DNA of 64,000 nt from Gnetum montanum (lineage: Eukaryota; Streptophyta; Gnetopsida; Gnetales; Gnetaceae): contig MNCI01022504.1 of NCBI GenBank assembly GCA_015680685.1, forward strand, positions 288,481-352,480, read 5' to 3'. Below are positions 46,111-56,826 of this stretch, piece after piece. How positions within the stretch are numbered: position 1 is the stretch's first letter; the number at the start of each line of letters is the position of its first letter. The notes beneath the pieces were generated by a model. It was not told the origin of the DNA. It saw only the letters and a program-made list of their open reading frames with translations, and made no database searches. The position numbers and the translations under genes were made by a program.

Positions 46111-47079
46111 TGATAAGATGATTTTTTATCAGCTGCGATATTAGGTATCTAATATTGGAGTTGCAATATCATGTATCTTATATTAGAGCAGAAGCTACAA
46201 TATCAGATATTTGATATCATAGGACACATTCCTACCTATAAATATGACACTTAGGCACATGGTCCAACATACAATCCCGTCCATCCTTACTGAAACTATT
46301 TGAGTTTGTTTTCATGAATTTAGACTTAGCACTTAAAAGTATGAATCCTCGTAGTGTAGTGTGAATTAGTGAATGACATCTTTATTCAAGAATTTTGTAC
46401 TTGGGCACAAGTGTAATTGAAAATAAAGATTGAGCTATTTTCCACTATTGCAACATTCTCCTAGATTTACTATTTACATTTAGAATAATTTTCTTACTAT
46501 TTTCCTAGTTACTAATTTACTTTTCTAAAGCATAATTTTCTTATTATTTTTCTACTTAGTGATTTTCTTTTCTAAAGCACTTTACTTTTACATGTTGATA
46601 TTAAGTGGAATGAGTAGGACTAATCTTGAGCACTTAAGTGTAATTGCTTGGTAACCTAGTAGAGTTATCACTTAGTTCTCCTAGTAGCGGAGAGTTATCT
46701 CATAGTTCGCCTAGTAGCGGAGTACTTGGTAATCCCAATAGTAATTAGACAAAACCCAAGGTATGTACAAAAGATTACAAATGGATACTCATCATACTAG
46801 GCTAGATTAGATTCGTTATTCTTTTTAATTAGTTTAGAATTCACTTTTATATTCATCATGTCTACTAGGAGCCAAATGGACCAAACAACATCACTTATCT
46901 TATCCCTAGTGGAGAGCTAAACTATATAGTCAAATTTCACTAACTCCACGTGGGAAGATGATGATCATGAACTTAAACTAATTACTAGAATATTAACATT
47001 GTTTTATCCATAGATTACAATTTGATTATTCCACTTGTGACTTATATGGTTGGGTGTTTGATTATTCCACCACTCATCA
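46111..47079 (+). repeat. 3' LTR of element A
   Basis: 969 bp, TGATAAGATG to CCACTCATCA. It has three palindromic units at about 46137-46212, the first being GATATTAG-GTAT-CTAATATT. The TATA box CCTATAAATATG is at about 46234. Relative to the 5' copy it has short tandem duplications around 46500-46580 and 46660-46725. Confidence 0.9.
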
Positions 47080-47600
47080 AAAAGAAACTCCAAATCAATA
47101 AAAATAAAAGGCCTAACTATTTTGGGATGTCTTTTTAGGTTTTCATCTTTACAACCAATCTTGAAAAACCTTTCCTCTAAGGCAGAAAATCAAATATTCC
47201 ATGAAAAGATTAACATTGAGTGAAAGAGGAGGAAGTACCCACCCTATTTAATAGAATCAACATTATCAAAAGATATTATCTTCATATCTTAACCAATAAT
47301 TGCAAATGAATTTTTAGCAATTAAAATATATTGAATATGTTGTTCATTATGAATATTTGACATGTAACCGCTAATAGATAGACTTTCTGGACATCCTTAA
47401 TTATGAAGAACCTTTTTAAAACCATCTAAATCAACAATGGGATTCTGTGAAACCTAAAAAAACATATATATATTTCCCCTTAGTCATCAGAACCTTCCTT
47501 GAAGATATATTTTTCTAAACAATAATAAAATAAAGGTGTGGGCTAGCCATTGAAATGTCAACAAAAGAAATCATCGTAGGATTTGCAACATTTGTAGAAG
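47080..47600. other. Flank right of element A
   Basis: AT-rich; no gene seen. The final part may belong to the minus-strand LINE fragment that follows. Confidence 0.4.
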
Positions 47601-48339
47601 AAACCGTAGAAGGAGCTATAATATTTGCAAAAGAAACCTTAGTAGCATTTATAGTAGTTTGTTGCTAACATGTTTGCATTGCCTTTTTTTGCAGCATAAA
47701 AGAACATGGATCAAGCATGTGATCCTCTTGATGACAATAGTGACATGACTTTGGAAGATTGTAATCAAGAACCTTCTATGCATACTTAATTTTGCGAACA
47801 TGCACAAGAATTTCTTAAGTGAATTGAGATCCACTTTAATCATATATCGAATTATGTGAAAACCACTAGCTGTAATAAGGGTTTCAAAATGCTTGATTCG
47901 CCCAATATGATAAATAATATCATTTTTAACTTTTTCAAAAATTAATGGAAGATTTAGCAATTCAATAAAATAAGGAACCTTTGGAACTTCAAGAGATGCT
48001 AAATTAAAAGAGGGAGTCTACTTTCAAATAATTAATAAAGCATGATGATAATTAAAAACATTGATAACTAGAAACTATCATCAAATCAATAAATTTTACT
48101 AGAAAAAATGAGTTTGACAAATAATGAGCATGGATAACATCCAAACCTCGATCTTTCCAAACCAAATTTTAATGATTTAGAAAACTTGAGGAATGAGGTA
48201 AATAACCTAGAATTTTCATGAAAACATACATTCTAGAATTTTTTTGAGCAATAGATTCATATAAATCATTAGGAAATTTATAGAATGGCTAAGAGATAGT
48301 GGTTTCACTTGAAGGATCACCTACTGAATTTGGTGGCAT
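47600..48339 (-). pseudogene. LINE ORF1 fragment (DUF4283-like plus zinc knuckle)
   Basis: On the minus strand an ATG at 48339 starts MPPNSVGDPSSETTIS. The block VPKVPYFIELLNLPLIFEKV at about 47930-47990, then IGRIKHFETLITASGFHIIR and YMIKVDLNSLKKFL, fits the DUF4283 region of plant L1 ORF1. The zinc knuckle CHYCHQEDHMLDPC lies at about 47710-47750, in another frame. Stops are present upstream. No ORF2 follows on its 3' side, where element A adjoins, so the element was cut or never complete. Confidence 0.65.
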
Positions 48340-48879
48340 TGCACATAATATTAATGTTAGACTCCTTACTACCTTAGATCAATGCTAAAACCCTCACTAC
48401 CAAAATCCTTGTTGCTCAAAATCAAAGTTCCCATGGTAATGTTTGTTTCATATTTAGGTAAATATTATAAAAAGTGAGTCCCTTATATTTCTTGTTTTCT
48501 TGCTACTTTTACCCACCAAATGTGACATTATGCAACATGATAATTATTAATAAAATATGTTTTTTGATTTTTAGGGAAAAAATATGATTGAATTAAATTA
48601 AAAAAGAAAAGTTTATATGCATGGAGACATTAATAGAAGGATTGGATCTAAACAAATTAACATCTCAAAGTGGAAAAATAATAAAATTAAAAGATTATGT
48701 TAATGAATGAGAAAGAACATCACAAGACACCAAAATAAATCAAACAAAAAAAAATTTATTAAAATAGGATAAAGCCTCATTCAAAAGTTTATTTTAAGCT
48801 CAAGATTTACTTTTGAAAATTAAGGAAGATGTTCATGGATACATCTACTACTAACCCCTCTACTCTAAATTTTCCAAAG

Positions 48880-49650
48880 ACCTCCATAACATGCTTCAAA
48901 TGATAGAATAATAGGCCTTAGAAAAATCTACAAAGTAGAGAAAAGCTTGCTTGTGTAGACCTTTTGCTCTATCAATAAGATATTTTGAAGTGATGATATG
49001 ATCTATAGTGGAGTGCTACCACCTAAATCCTATTTGGGATATTGCACATATATGATTTTCTTCAGTTCATCTTCTAAGAAAATATTCTAGAAGACTATCT
49101 AAAAGCTTGACAAAATATTGTTGATTACCATTAATCTATAATTATTTAGATTTTTTTGTCTCTTTAAAGTGCATAATGGCTTTATTGATGCACCATTTCT
49201 TTTCTAATTCTACTTGCACAACTAGATTTTACTTCTTCCAAATAGCATTCCATACCAATAACCCTTTTCATTTAAGCATTTCTCCATATAACTTATTTAG
49301 ATCAGCAACTTTTCCTGATGCTAGATTTTTTATCCTCTTCATTCTATCATCAAAAGAAATGAACAATGTATTATCACAATTATAAAAATCTTCTATTCTA
49401 TCATTGCTATGAAATAAAGCTTAATAAAAAAAATTTTAGTATCTTTTAGAGAGAACACATAGTTTTCTCTTCTATTACTTTGAAATAAATGCCAAAAACA
49501 TTTGGGATCTTTCGTTATCATTTCTAATAAATTATGTCATCTTGATCTAACAAATTCCTTCTTCTTAGTTTGAAATTAGATGAAATTGTTACTTATATTC
49601 AATCATTGTTAATACCTTTTTTAAATTCCATTTCATATATTCTATCTTAC
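48880..49650 (-). pseudogene. Non-LTR reverse transcriptase fragment, not L1-like
   Basis: Minus-strand frames show a NYRLMVINNIL block, then ICAISQIGFRWQHSTIDHII with an ST.D motif, followed by AFLYFVDFSKAYYSI (48902-48946). These match RT motifs of LINEs with QxGFRxGxST and F.DF.KAFD. They differ from the plant L1 motif LLKLDFAKAYD in the LINE at 12.2 kb; an RTE-like origin is possible. It lies on the wrong side of the neighbouring ORF1 to belong to the same element. Frameshifts and stops abound. Confidence 0.65.
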
Positions 49651-51670
49651 TTACTAACTCTTAAACCTTTTATTCTAGTTTTGTATTATTACTAAAAATA
49701 ATAATTAAATACAAAAAATACATTGGGACCAAACATTTTCAATACAACATGTTACATTTAGCTTTATGCTTCATAAAATCCATGCTTTTAAAAGCATGGA
49801 ATTGTAAGAATCATGATTTTGTAGAACTCCAAATTGTAAAATTTTTGACTAAGAGCACAAGCTTGAAATGGAGGATGGGGAGGAGGAGATGGTGTTTCCT
49901 GCCATGGTCTTAGTAAGCTACAAGATGAAGTCATGGGACATCAAAATAATAATTATCCAAAGTGTAAAATTATCTTTGGTGGAAGTTAAGACTTTAGATT
50001 ATGGTACTTTTTAACTAAGGGGCTATTAGACTTGAATGATGTTTGGAACATTGAGATCAAAGGCAATGAGAAACCAAAAATCATGAATAAAAATTTGAGA
50101 AAGAAATTTTTAAAGGTAACCAAAAGAAAAAGGAATAATTTCTAATTTCGTTTATGGTAAATTTAGGAATGCACCTTAAAATTTGAAAACCAACAAAGAA
50201 ATGTGAAAATATCTTCAAAACAAATATCAAGTTAATGAAGGAATAAATGAAGTTCAAAAGGAAGAGATAAAGACCTCAAGAAATAAAGGAGAGTAACTGT
50301 TTGATGCAACCAATATTTAAGAGTTGGAAAGGGAAACAAACTTATTAGAGATTCAAAATATGTTAGTCATGTTCTAGTGAACAAAAAAGATAGATTGAGC
50401 TTATATATTGCTAGGAGTGGGTCAAAAAGTAGCACTATTGTTAATTTTATACTTGCTTTAGTAAATGTGACAAGGAAGATGGTAAATCTTCATATATCCA
50501 TGATCAAGAGAAGGTTACTATTTACATAAAGTTTGTAAAAGGTTCATGCTCTAATAAAAAAAATATTTTGCAAATTTTTTGGCAGCCTAGTTTATTGGAT
50601 GATGTGGGTGGCCTAACAATGAAAGACTTTTTTTTTTTTTGATTTTGTAGATACAATATCTTCACGATATAGATGAGTTTTGAGCTAATCTTAGGCTTGT
50701 TGGAAAGCTCATTTGATAATCTATAAGCTTGTAAAATTTCAAATTGATTGGAATATATTTGATGATTCAAATCTAGCTTGAAAAAGGGATCTTGAATAAA
50801 AGTATTTAGCATCTAAGATAAAAATTGGTGATTTTCAAGATGAATATCTTTGCAATTTGAGAGAGTTATGGACTAAGTAAATACTTCATACAAAACTCTT
50901 TCAAAAATCTACTTACTTACAAAATTTTGGCTTAAGTTAAAATTTGTTACGTAAAAGTGGTCCTCAATGTGATTTTTAAACTTCTTGAAATACAATGAAG
51001 TATGATGATGCATGAAACCTTGATGAATTGGTAAAAGTTGATGAATGTGATGAATGATCAATTGATGAATAAGTGATAAATTCAATGAATAGGGAGAAAT
51101 TTTTTTATCAAATCAATGTTTCTGATTCTTAATCAAAATATGCCTATGTATTTATAGGCATTTGATGAGGCCAATATAACTAATGAAGTGATGAGCCTAT
51201 TTTCATGGAAAATGAGATAAGAATTGAAGAGACATGTAAGATTTGGAGCATTCTATTATTACATATGCCCATCAATTTTTTAAGAAAGGAAACAAGTTAT
51301 ATTTTCCTATATAATCTTAAAAAATAGAAAATTTAGGGCTTTTGTCCCTATGTTACAAAAATTTCTAACTTGTCTTCTCTTCATCTTTGACTTTTTTTTA
51401 TCTTCATATTTTCACTTCAATTTTGTTATACTTCCATATGTAGACATGACCTTTAATTAGTTATCAATAATGTATCTTATGAGAGATAGTATTGGAATAA
51501 CCACCACACTTACAAAAACATATATTCCACATAGTTTATAAAAAAGAAATAAAAATGTTCCTTTAAATAAATCATAAAAAATAAATCTTATTTCTAATGA
51601 TTAAATAAAATTTGATTTCTAATATTTTTTAAGGGTAAGATGAATAAATATATTTGAAACAAGATTTCCA

Positions 51671-51830
51671 AGCTAGCATGCTTAGTGTGTTGTTGCTAGG
51701 TTTTGAATTTAGCTAGCATGCATAGGCTACTAGGACTAGGTTTGGCCAACCAAATTAGGTTTTGAATTTGGCTAGCATGCTTAGGGTACTAGTACTAGGT
51801 TTGGCCATAGGTTTGGCCAAGAGTCAAAGA
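51671..51830. repeat. Irregular minisatellite with GCTAGCATGC units
   Basis: RGCTAGCATGCWTAGG starts at 51671, 51711 and 51770, with ACTAGGTTTGGCCA and AGGTTTTGAATTT blocks between. Spacings are 40 and 59 bp. The last part repeats AGGTTTGGCCA twice in 13 bp steps. Confidence 0.75.
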
Positions 51831-52282
51831 TAGCAAGCGTACTTTTGAGTTTTGAATGGTGTCATACCTAAAATAAACCAAAAAAAAAATAAAAAAAATG
51901 AAATACTTCTAACTCAAGAGTACGCCTACTACATTTAGCACTAGGCCAAGAGTTGAAGGTGGTAGATTTACTCTTAAATTGTGAATGGTGCCACACCTAA
52001 AAAGAAACAAAAAAATAAAAAATAAAAAAAATGACACACTTTCTATGAAGGGTATGCTTTTAACTTTTGAATCTTTCACAACCGAAAAGCAACACTCAAG
52101 TTGAAAGTTTTAATGCTACTTGTATTGTAATTTTTATACCCACTACCCACCATCTTCCCTCCCCCTAGGTTAACAACCCAAGAACTAAACAATCAAAGAC
52201 ATACGATAATTTTTATACTCACCGCTCTTCACAACAACTAACTTAGCCACTGCAACTATTAACAACAACAACCAACACTACT

Positions 52283-52350
52283 TCCCCTCCATCCCATGCC
52301 CCGGCCATGCCCCCCTCCTCTCTACCCCCACCCCCACCCCCTCCTTTCTA
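52283..52350 (-). repeat. C-rich tract, potential G-quadruplex on the minus strand
   Basis: At least four runs of five or more C occur on the plus strand (CCCCCC at about 52309, then CCCCC-A-CCCCC-A-CCCCCC at about 52324-52341). The minus strand therefore has four G runs with short loops. It is unusual in this AT-rich neighbourhood. Confidence 0.8.
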
Positions 52351-52637
52351 CTAATACTCCATCCAAAAAAAGATATACAAACTATCCTAAAAAAAATTAA
52401 AATAACAAAATTAAAATGAAAAGATAAAGCAAAAAAAAAATAATATTCAAAATGAATAAAAAAATTAAAAATATGAATATAAAAAAAATACATAAATAGA
52501 ATTTTTGTATGCACTATCCTAGGATAGCATATACTATTAAGTTTTTAGAATTGTTACACATAAAAGAAACAAAGGGCAACATAATAACCTAACATTTACT
52601 ATAGTTTTTATATGAAGCACTCACCCTTTCCATCTCC

Positions 52638-52671
52638 CACCATTCCACCATTCCACCATTCCACCATTCCC
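52638..52671. repeat. 8-bp microsatellite, ACCATTCC x4
   Basis: Four uninterrupted copies of ACCATTCC in the AT-rich region. Confidence 0.93.
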
Positions 52672-53111
52672 AGTATCGTTTTTTCCTCTAAAAATTCTTC
52701 CACATCCTTGAATCTATGACCAACATGCATTTCATATTTAAAACTAAACTTCTTCCACAAACTTAAGCTTGTCATCGATGATTAAAAAAGAACTAATGGA
52801 AAAAAGAAAAATCCTTAGGCAACCCATAAACACAAAACCCATCTATATCATGCCCCATGCACTAGACTATCAACCATAATTGTATCTATATATTTTCCTA
52901 CAAACTCTAATTCTATAATGTATCAAATCCACTCTTTATGGTTTGATGCAAATTTATCATACTACAAATAAATGCTTATTACAAATTTGATTCAAGTATG
53001 TCATTGATTTTTGCAAAAACTTAATTTCATACTTTCAAGAATTTTGGAAATGGATTTTCCATTTTATAATACATAATAATATATGTACTTCCACAAAGAA
53101 TTTATATATGT

Positions 53112-53138
53112 GTGACATCATAGAGGCTATGATGTCAC
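53112..53138. repeat. Perfect hairpin, 12-bp arms and 3-bp loop
   Basis: GTGACATCATAG, then AGG, then CTATGATGTCAC. The arms are exactly complementary. No transposon ends were found around it. Confidence 0.95.
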
Positions 53139-53370
53139 TGTGAAAGTTGTCAAATTTTTTCATTGAATTGTTTGGGAAAAATGAATCAAATGGAATGTTT
53201 GGAAGATGTGAAACTTGTCCAAAGGGTCTTAGGCCATTGATGATTCACAGTTTTTGAGAATTTAGCATTCAAAGTTCATAAGGAAGGAATCTCAGAAAAC
53301 AAAAGTTTATTGAATGGATAGGAAATGGATTGAGAATTTCTGATGTATGGATAGATTACTAGATGGTATG

Positions 53371-54236
53371 TGATGAAACATGTTTCTTCGTTTGTCACAA
53401 CGTTGGGTATCTAACGTTGGGGCTCCGACGTTGGGTATCCGATGTCAGGGTCTTGATGCAACGTCGGGTATCCGACGTCGAGGGGTATACGCTAGCCTAT
53501 AATATAGTGCCTAGGCTTCTGATTTGGTGTTTAGTTTTCAATTTCTAGTCAAAGTAGCGAAGCTCTTGTAGTTTGTTTTCTTTAGAGTTAGAATATTTTC
53601 TGAGTGCATGCAGAAGGAGTCTAAGTGTGTACAGTTGTTTGTTTAAGCATTGATGTACTTGAGCACAATAGTGTGACGGGAATAAAATGAACTTTTTTGA
53701 CAATCCTTGCAGCATTGAAAATAGATTGATATTTTCTTTAATGCACTTTACTTTCATGCTTTTTACTTTAATGCATTTGAATTGAGCAATTTATTTCTAG
53801 TTGTTAATGAACACAAGCACGACCACTTCGAGCATACATATAGTACATGGTAACCCAGAAACGCTTAACGTTTGGCAGCCCAACAGTGTTATATGTGTTC
53901 AAGATGTGTCCAAGAAAGTAGGACAGTTACTTGTGTTAGGCTAGATAGGCAGTAAACAAATTAGATTTTAAAGTACTCCACTTTTCATTCTTCTTGTAGG
54001 CAATTACACTGATAAAACATAAAAGGATAAAAATCATGTACCTCAATTACACTTAAACCATACCCTTGAGCCTCACAAGTGTAGTTGGGAAGACAACAAA
54101 TGCTCTCAATGCCCATTTCACTTCCTAGAAAAGCTAGTGTACTAGAGAACTATAGGTCCATGAAATTCGACCAAATCATGCATAAACACCTTAGTGATTC
54201 ATATGGTTGGGCTTAGGGGTACCTCACCGCTCATCA
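53371..54236 (+). repeat. 5' LTR of element F with ACGT-core palindromes
   Basis: About 866 bp, probable start TGATGAAACA and end CCGCTCATCA. Three palindromes of the form arm8-GTAT-arm8 are at 53399-53418, 53427-53446 and 53460-53479, shortly upstream of the TATA-like CCTATAATATAG (about 53496). The downstream part aligns with the other LTRs of the group: TGAGCACAATAGTGTG, GGTAACCCAG and CATATGGTTGGG. Confidence 0.8.
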
Positions 54237-54256
54237 TTGGTGCCGTTGCTAAGACC
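54237..54256 (+). promoter_or_regulatory. Primer-binding site of element F (tRNA-Asp)
   Basis: TTGGTGCCGTTGCTAAGACC follows the LTR end and resembles the tRNA-Asp site in D with a few changes. Confidence 0.75.
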
Positions 54257-54396
54257 TTTTGGTTGTTTCATGTGCTATCTAGGACCTAGTGAAATTATTT
54301 AAATCGTTGGAATGAACCTCAGAGTCATATCATATTTTACAATTATGACAATGAAATCTACAAGCACATTATGATTTTTATTTTTCTAACATAAAA

Positions 54397-55544
54397 ATGT
54401 CTTCTTCTCATAGGAGCGATTCTCCACCCAAGTCTGATAAAGCTTATCAACCAGTGCCTCAAAAATATTGAATTGTATATGCTCATCCTGATGAGTATGT
54501 ACCAAACTTCACCTTCATCCTGCATTAGGATGAATAGCTACAGTGGCGTGACATGGAGGGCAACAACATTGTGTTGCCACCCAATCGATATGTTCCTACA
54601 ATGCTCCACCAAATGCTTATACGATATGGTCTTCGGGAATGTCATGCTAAGTACGTTGTGCAAGATACTAATGCCAGGGATTATCATCCCACTAAGGCAC
54701 AATGTCTACAAGATTGATAGCTAGAACAACACTATGAATCTTCGAAGGGAAAAAGATTTAATGATTCTCCATTCCTATTGTACCAACAAGCTGGTGGGGA
54801 ATCCTTCTCTGGGGGTTTTCCATTCAATGAAATTCCTCTCTTTGACTTTAGTGAAGGAGGTCAAAAATAGAACTTGTAGTCCACAATTCACAATCCTAGT
54901 TCTGGTAAAAATGGATCCAATGATAAAGAAGGATTCAAAGGGGTAAGTCAAGGTAGGGATGCAAACAAAAAGCAAGATCGTGATTGTGGTCGCTATCGCT
55001 AAAGAGGTGGTAGCAGGTACCATGATGATGCTGGTTCTCGTTCTTCTTCCCCTTTGTCGTCATCTTTTTCTTCTTTTGGCTCTAATCATGACCATAGAAG
55101 GTGAGACCATGACGAAGGTGATTGAAATGAACAAAATGACTAAGGGGACCAAAATAATTAAAGGGATTGTTGGGAAAGGCAAGATCAAGGGTAACGATAT
55201 TTAAGAGAGGCATGTCGCTATGAATGAAAGGGTAGTAGAGGACATTATAGGCACCATGATCAAGGCCTTGATGAGCCTTTGCTTGCTACCCGAAGTATGC
55301 TTAATATTGCAGAGGTAGTATGGATTCCAACAAGGCATGTGAAGGATAGTTGGATTAAATGGCTAGATATGAATAATATTCCTCGATTTGAAGGGGGATA
55401 TAACTCTAATCCATAGAACCATCTCCAAGCTTTTCAAGATGCAAGTGCCTTGTAGAATATAGAAAATGAGTGACAAAAACTTAAGTTGTTCCCAAGGACG
55501 CTCATCAAAGAAGCAAAGAACTGGTACTAGTCCTTAGAGCTAGA
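54397..55544 (+). pseudogene. Element F gag, broken and cut by the gap
   Basis: ATG at 54397 gives MSSSHRSDSPPK, then YAHPDEYVPNFTFILH, then a TAG where D has a Gln codon. The gag core appears at about 55370-55540 (MNNIPRFEGGYNSNP, KLKLFPRTLIKEAKNWY) and runs into the N gap. Several TAG stops occur. Confidence 0.82.
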
Positions 55545-56244
55545 NNNNNNNNNNNNNNNNNNNNNNNNNNNNNNNNNNNNNNNNNNNNNNNNNNNNNNNN
55601 NNNNNNNNNNNNNNNNNNNNNNNNNNNNNNNNNNNNNNNNNNNNNNNNNNNNNNNNNNNNNNNNNNNNNNNNNNNNNNNNNNNNNNNNNNNNNNNNNNNN
55701 NNNNNNNNNNNNNNNNNNNNNNNNNNNNNNNNNNNNNNNNNNNNNNNNNNNNNNNNNNNNNNNNNNNNNNNNNNNNNNNNNNNNNNNNNNNNNNNNNNNN
55801 NNNNNNNNNNNNNNNNNNNNNNNNNNNNNNNNNNNNNNNNNNNNNNNNNNNNNNNNNNNNNNNNNNNNNNNNNNNNNNNNNNNNNNNNNNNNNNNNNNNN
55901 NNNNNNNNNNNNNNNNNNNNNNNNNNNNNNNNNNNNNNNNNNNNNNNNNNNNNNNNNNNNNNNNNNNNNNNNNNNNNNNNNNNNNNNNNNNNNNNNNNNN
56001 NNNNNNNNNNNNNNNNNNNNNNNNNNNNNNNNNNNNNNNNNNNNNNNNNNNNNNNNNNNNNNNNNNNNNNNNNNNNNNNNNNNNNNNNNNNNNNNNNNNN
56101 NNNNNNNNNNNNNNNNNNNNNNNNNNNNNNNNNNNNNNNNNNNNNNNNNNNNNNNNNNNNNNNNNNNNNNNNNNNNNNNNNNNNNNNNNNNNNNNNNNNN
56201 NNNNNNNNNNNNNNNNNNNNNNNNNNNNNNNNNNNNNNNNNNNN
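55545..56244. other. Assembly gap of exactly 700 N
   Basis: The gap follows the gag core of F and precedes the distal part of the 5' LTR of D. The rest of F and the first part of D's LTR must lie in it, and the true distance is unknown. A round number suggests a placeholder or estimated size. Confidence 0.98.
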
Positions 56245-56684
56245 TTTTCTCAACCCTTCTCTCATAGTTAAGTGCATTCAGTACGATCGCTTCGAGCACG
56301 TGCGTTACGCTTGGTGATCCTAGCAACGACTAGCGTTTGGTAACCAAGGTTGCATTGGTTCAGGGTGTGAACAGTAAGTGGGAACAGATGCTGGTGCTAG
56401 GTTAATTAAGGCTTAGTTAGTTAGTTAAAGTTAGTTAATTAGTCTCTTCACCCTTCATCTTACTAGCATAGGAGATAAAACAGAAAAGATATAAAAATCA
56501 CATACCTCAGACTTACTTAACCATACAACCATGACAAATACAAGTAAGTCTGGGAAGACAACAAATGATTAATCTTAAGTGTTCCATAAGGCGTGTAGGC
56601 ACTTAGTCAGCGGAGTTCGACAGGATCGCGTGTGTAACGCTCGTATTCATATGGTTGAGTGTAGGGATATCTCGCCACTCATCA
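56245..56684 (+). repeat. 5' LTR of element D, 3' portion only
   Basis: The 5' part is in the gap. It starts in a TTCTCAACCCTTCTCTCA block that matches the reverse complement of about 1-40, and ends TCGCCACTCATCA at 56684 directly before the primer site. Confidence 0.85.
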
Positions 56685-56704
56685 TTGGCGCCGTTGCCAG
56701 GGAC
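56685..56704 (+). promoter_or_regulatory. Primer-binding site of element D (tRNA-Asp)
   Basis: TTGGCGCCGTTGCCAGGGAC is complementary to the 3' end of plant tRNA-Asp (TGGCGCCGTTGCCGGGG) with one mismatch in the core. This site is characteristic of Athila-type elements. Confidence 0.88.
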
Positions 56705-56826
56705 TAAGTGTTTGTGCGCTAAGTAGAACATAGGATATCATCCACATCATTGGGAGCTTAATGAACCTTAGGGTTAATTAAACGAAAAATTATATAACAG
56801 TTAATTAGCATACCGAATAAGAAACA

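Larger units (their letters stand above)
29701..47079 (+). mobile_element. Element A: long nested Athila/Tat-like Ty3/gypsy element
   Basis: The two LTRs (29701-31135 with an insert, and 46111-47079) start TGATAAGATGA and end CCACTCATCA. Flanking five-mers AAGAG and AAAAG match at four of five sites. A tRNA-Asp primer site follows the 5' LTR and a GGGGGTA tract precedes the 3' LTR. Inside are a gag remnant, RT-RNase H-integrase remnants (39220-41300) and a long extra ORF (43148-45942). It has been invaded by a solo LTR (30320-30851) and by element C (about 32505-39219), and part of its gag-protease-RT region is lost. The integrase region is non-chromodomain and the RT resembles elements with FMDDF, as in Athila/Tat. 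It inserted 348-534 bp upstream of the PDCD2-type gene. Confidence 0.85.
49700..53370. other. Anonymous AT-rich DNA with simple repeats
   Basis: No supported coding region. Contents I can name are a T run near 50630, a minisatellite at 51671-51830, A-rich stretches at 51870-52030, a C-rich tract at 52283-52350, an 8-bp repeat at 52638-52671 and a perfect hairpin at 53112-53138. A Lys/Glu-rich open-looking stretch near 49860-50450 has no recognisable domain. Confidence 0.5.
53371..55544 (+). mobile_element. Element F: 5' LTR and gag, cut by the gap
   Basis: An Athila/Tat-like element on the plus strand: LTR 53371-54236, a tRNA-Asp-like primer site at 54237, and gag from 54397 until the N gap. 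Its LTR start is inferred from the TGATG start shared with the group and is less certain than the end, which is fixed by the primer site. Confidence 0.82.

Noticed and set aside
55505-56326. Minus-strand frames of 245-273 codons
   Set aside because: They consist almost entirely of the N gap.
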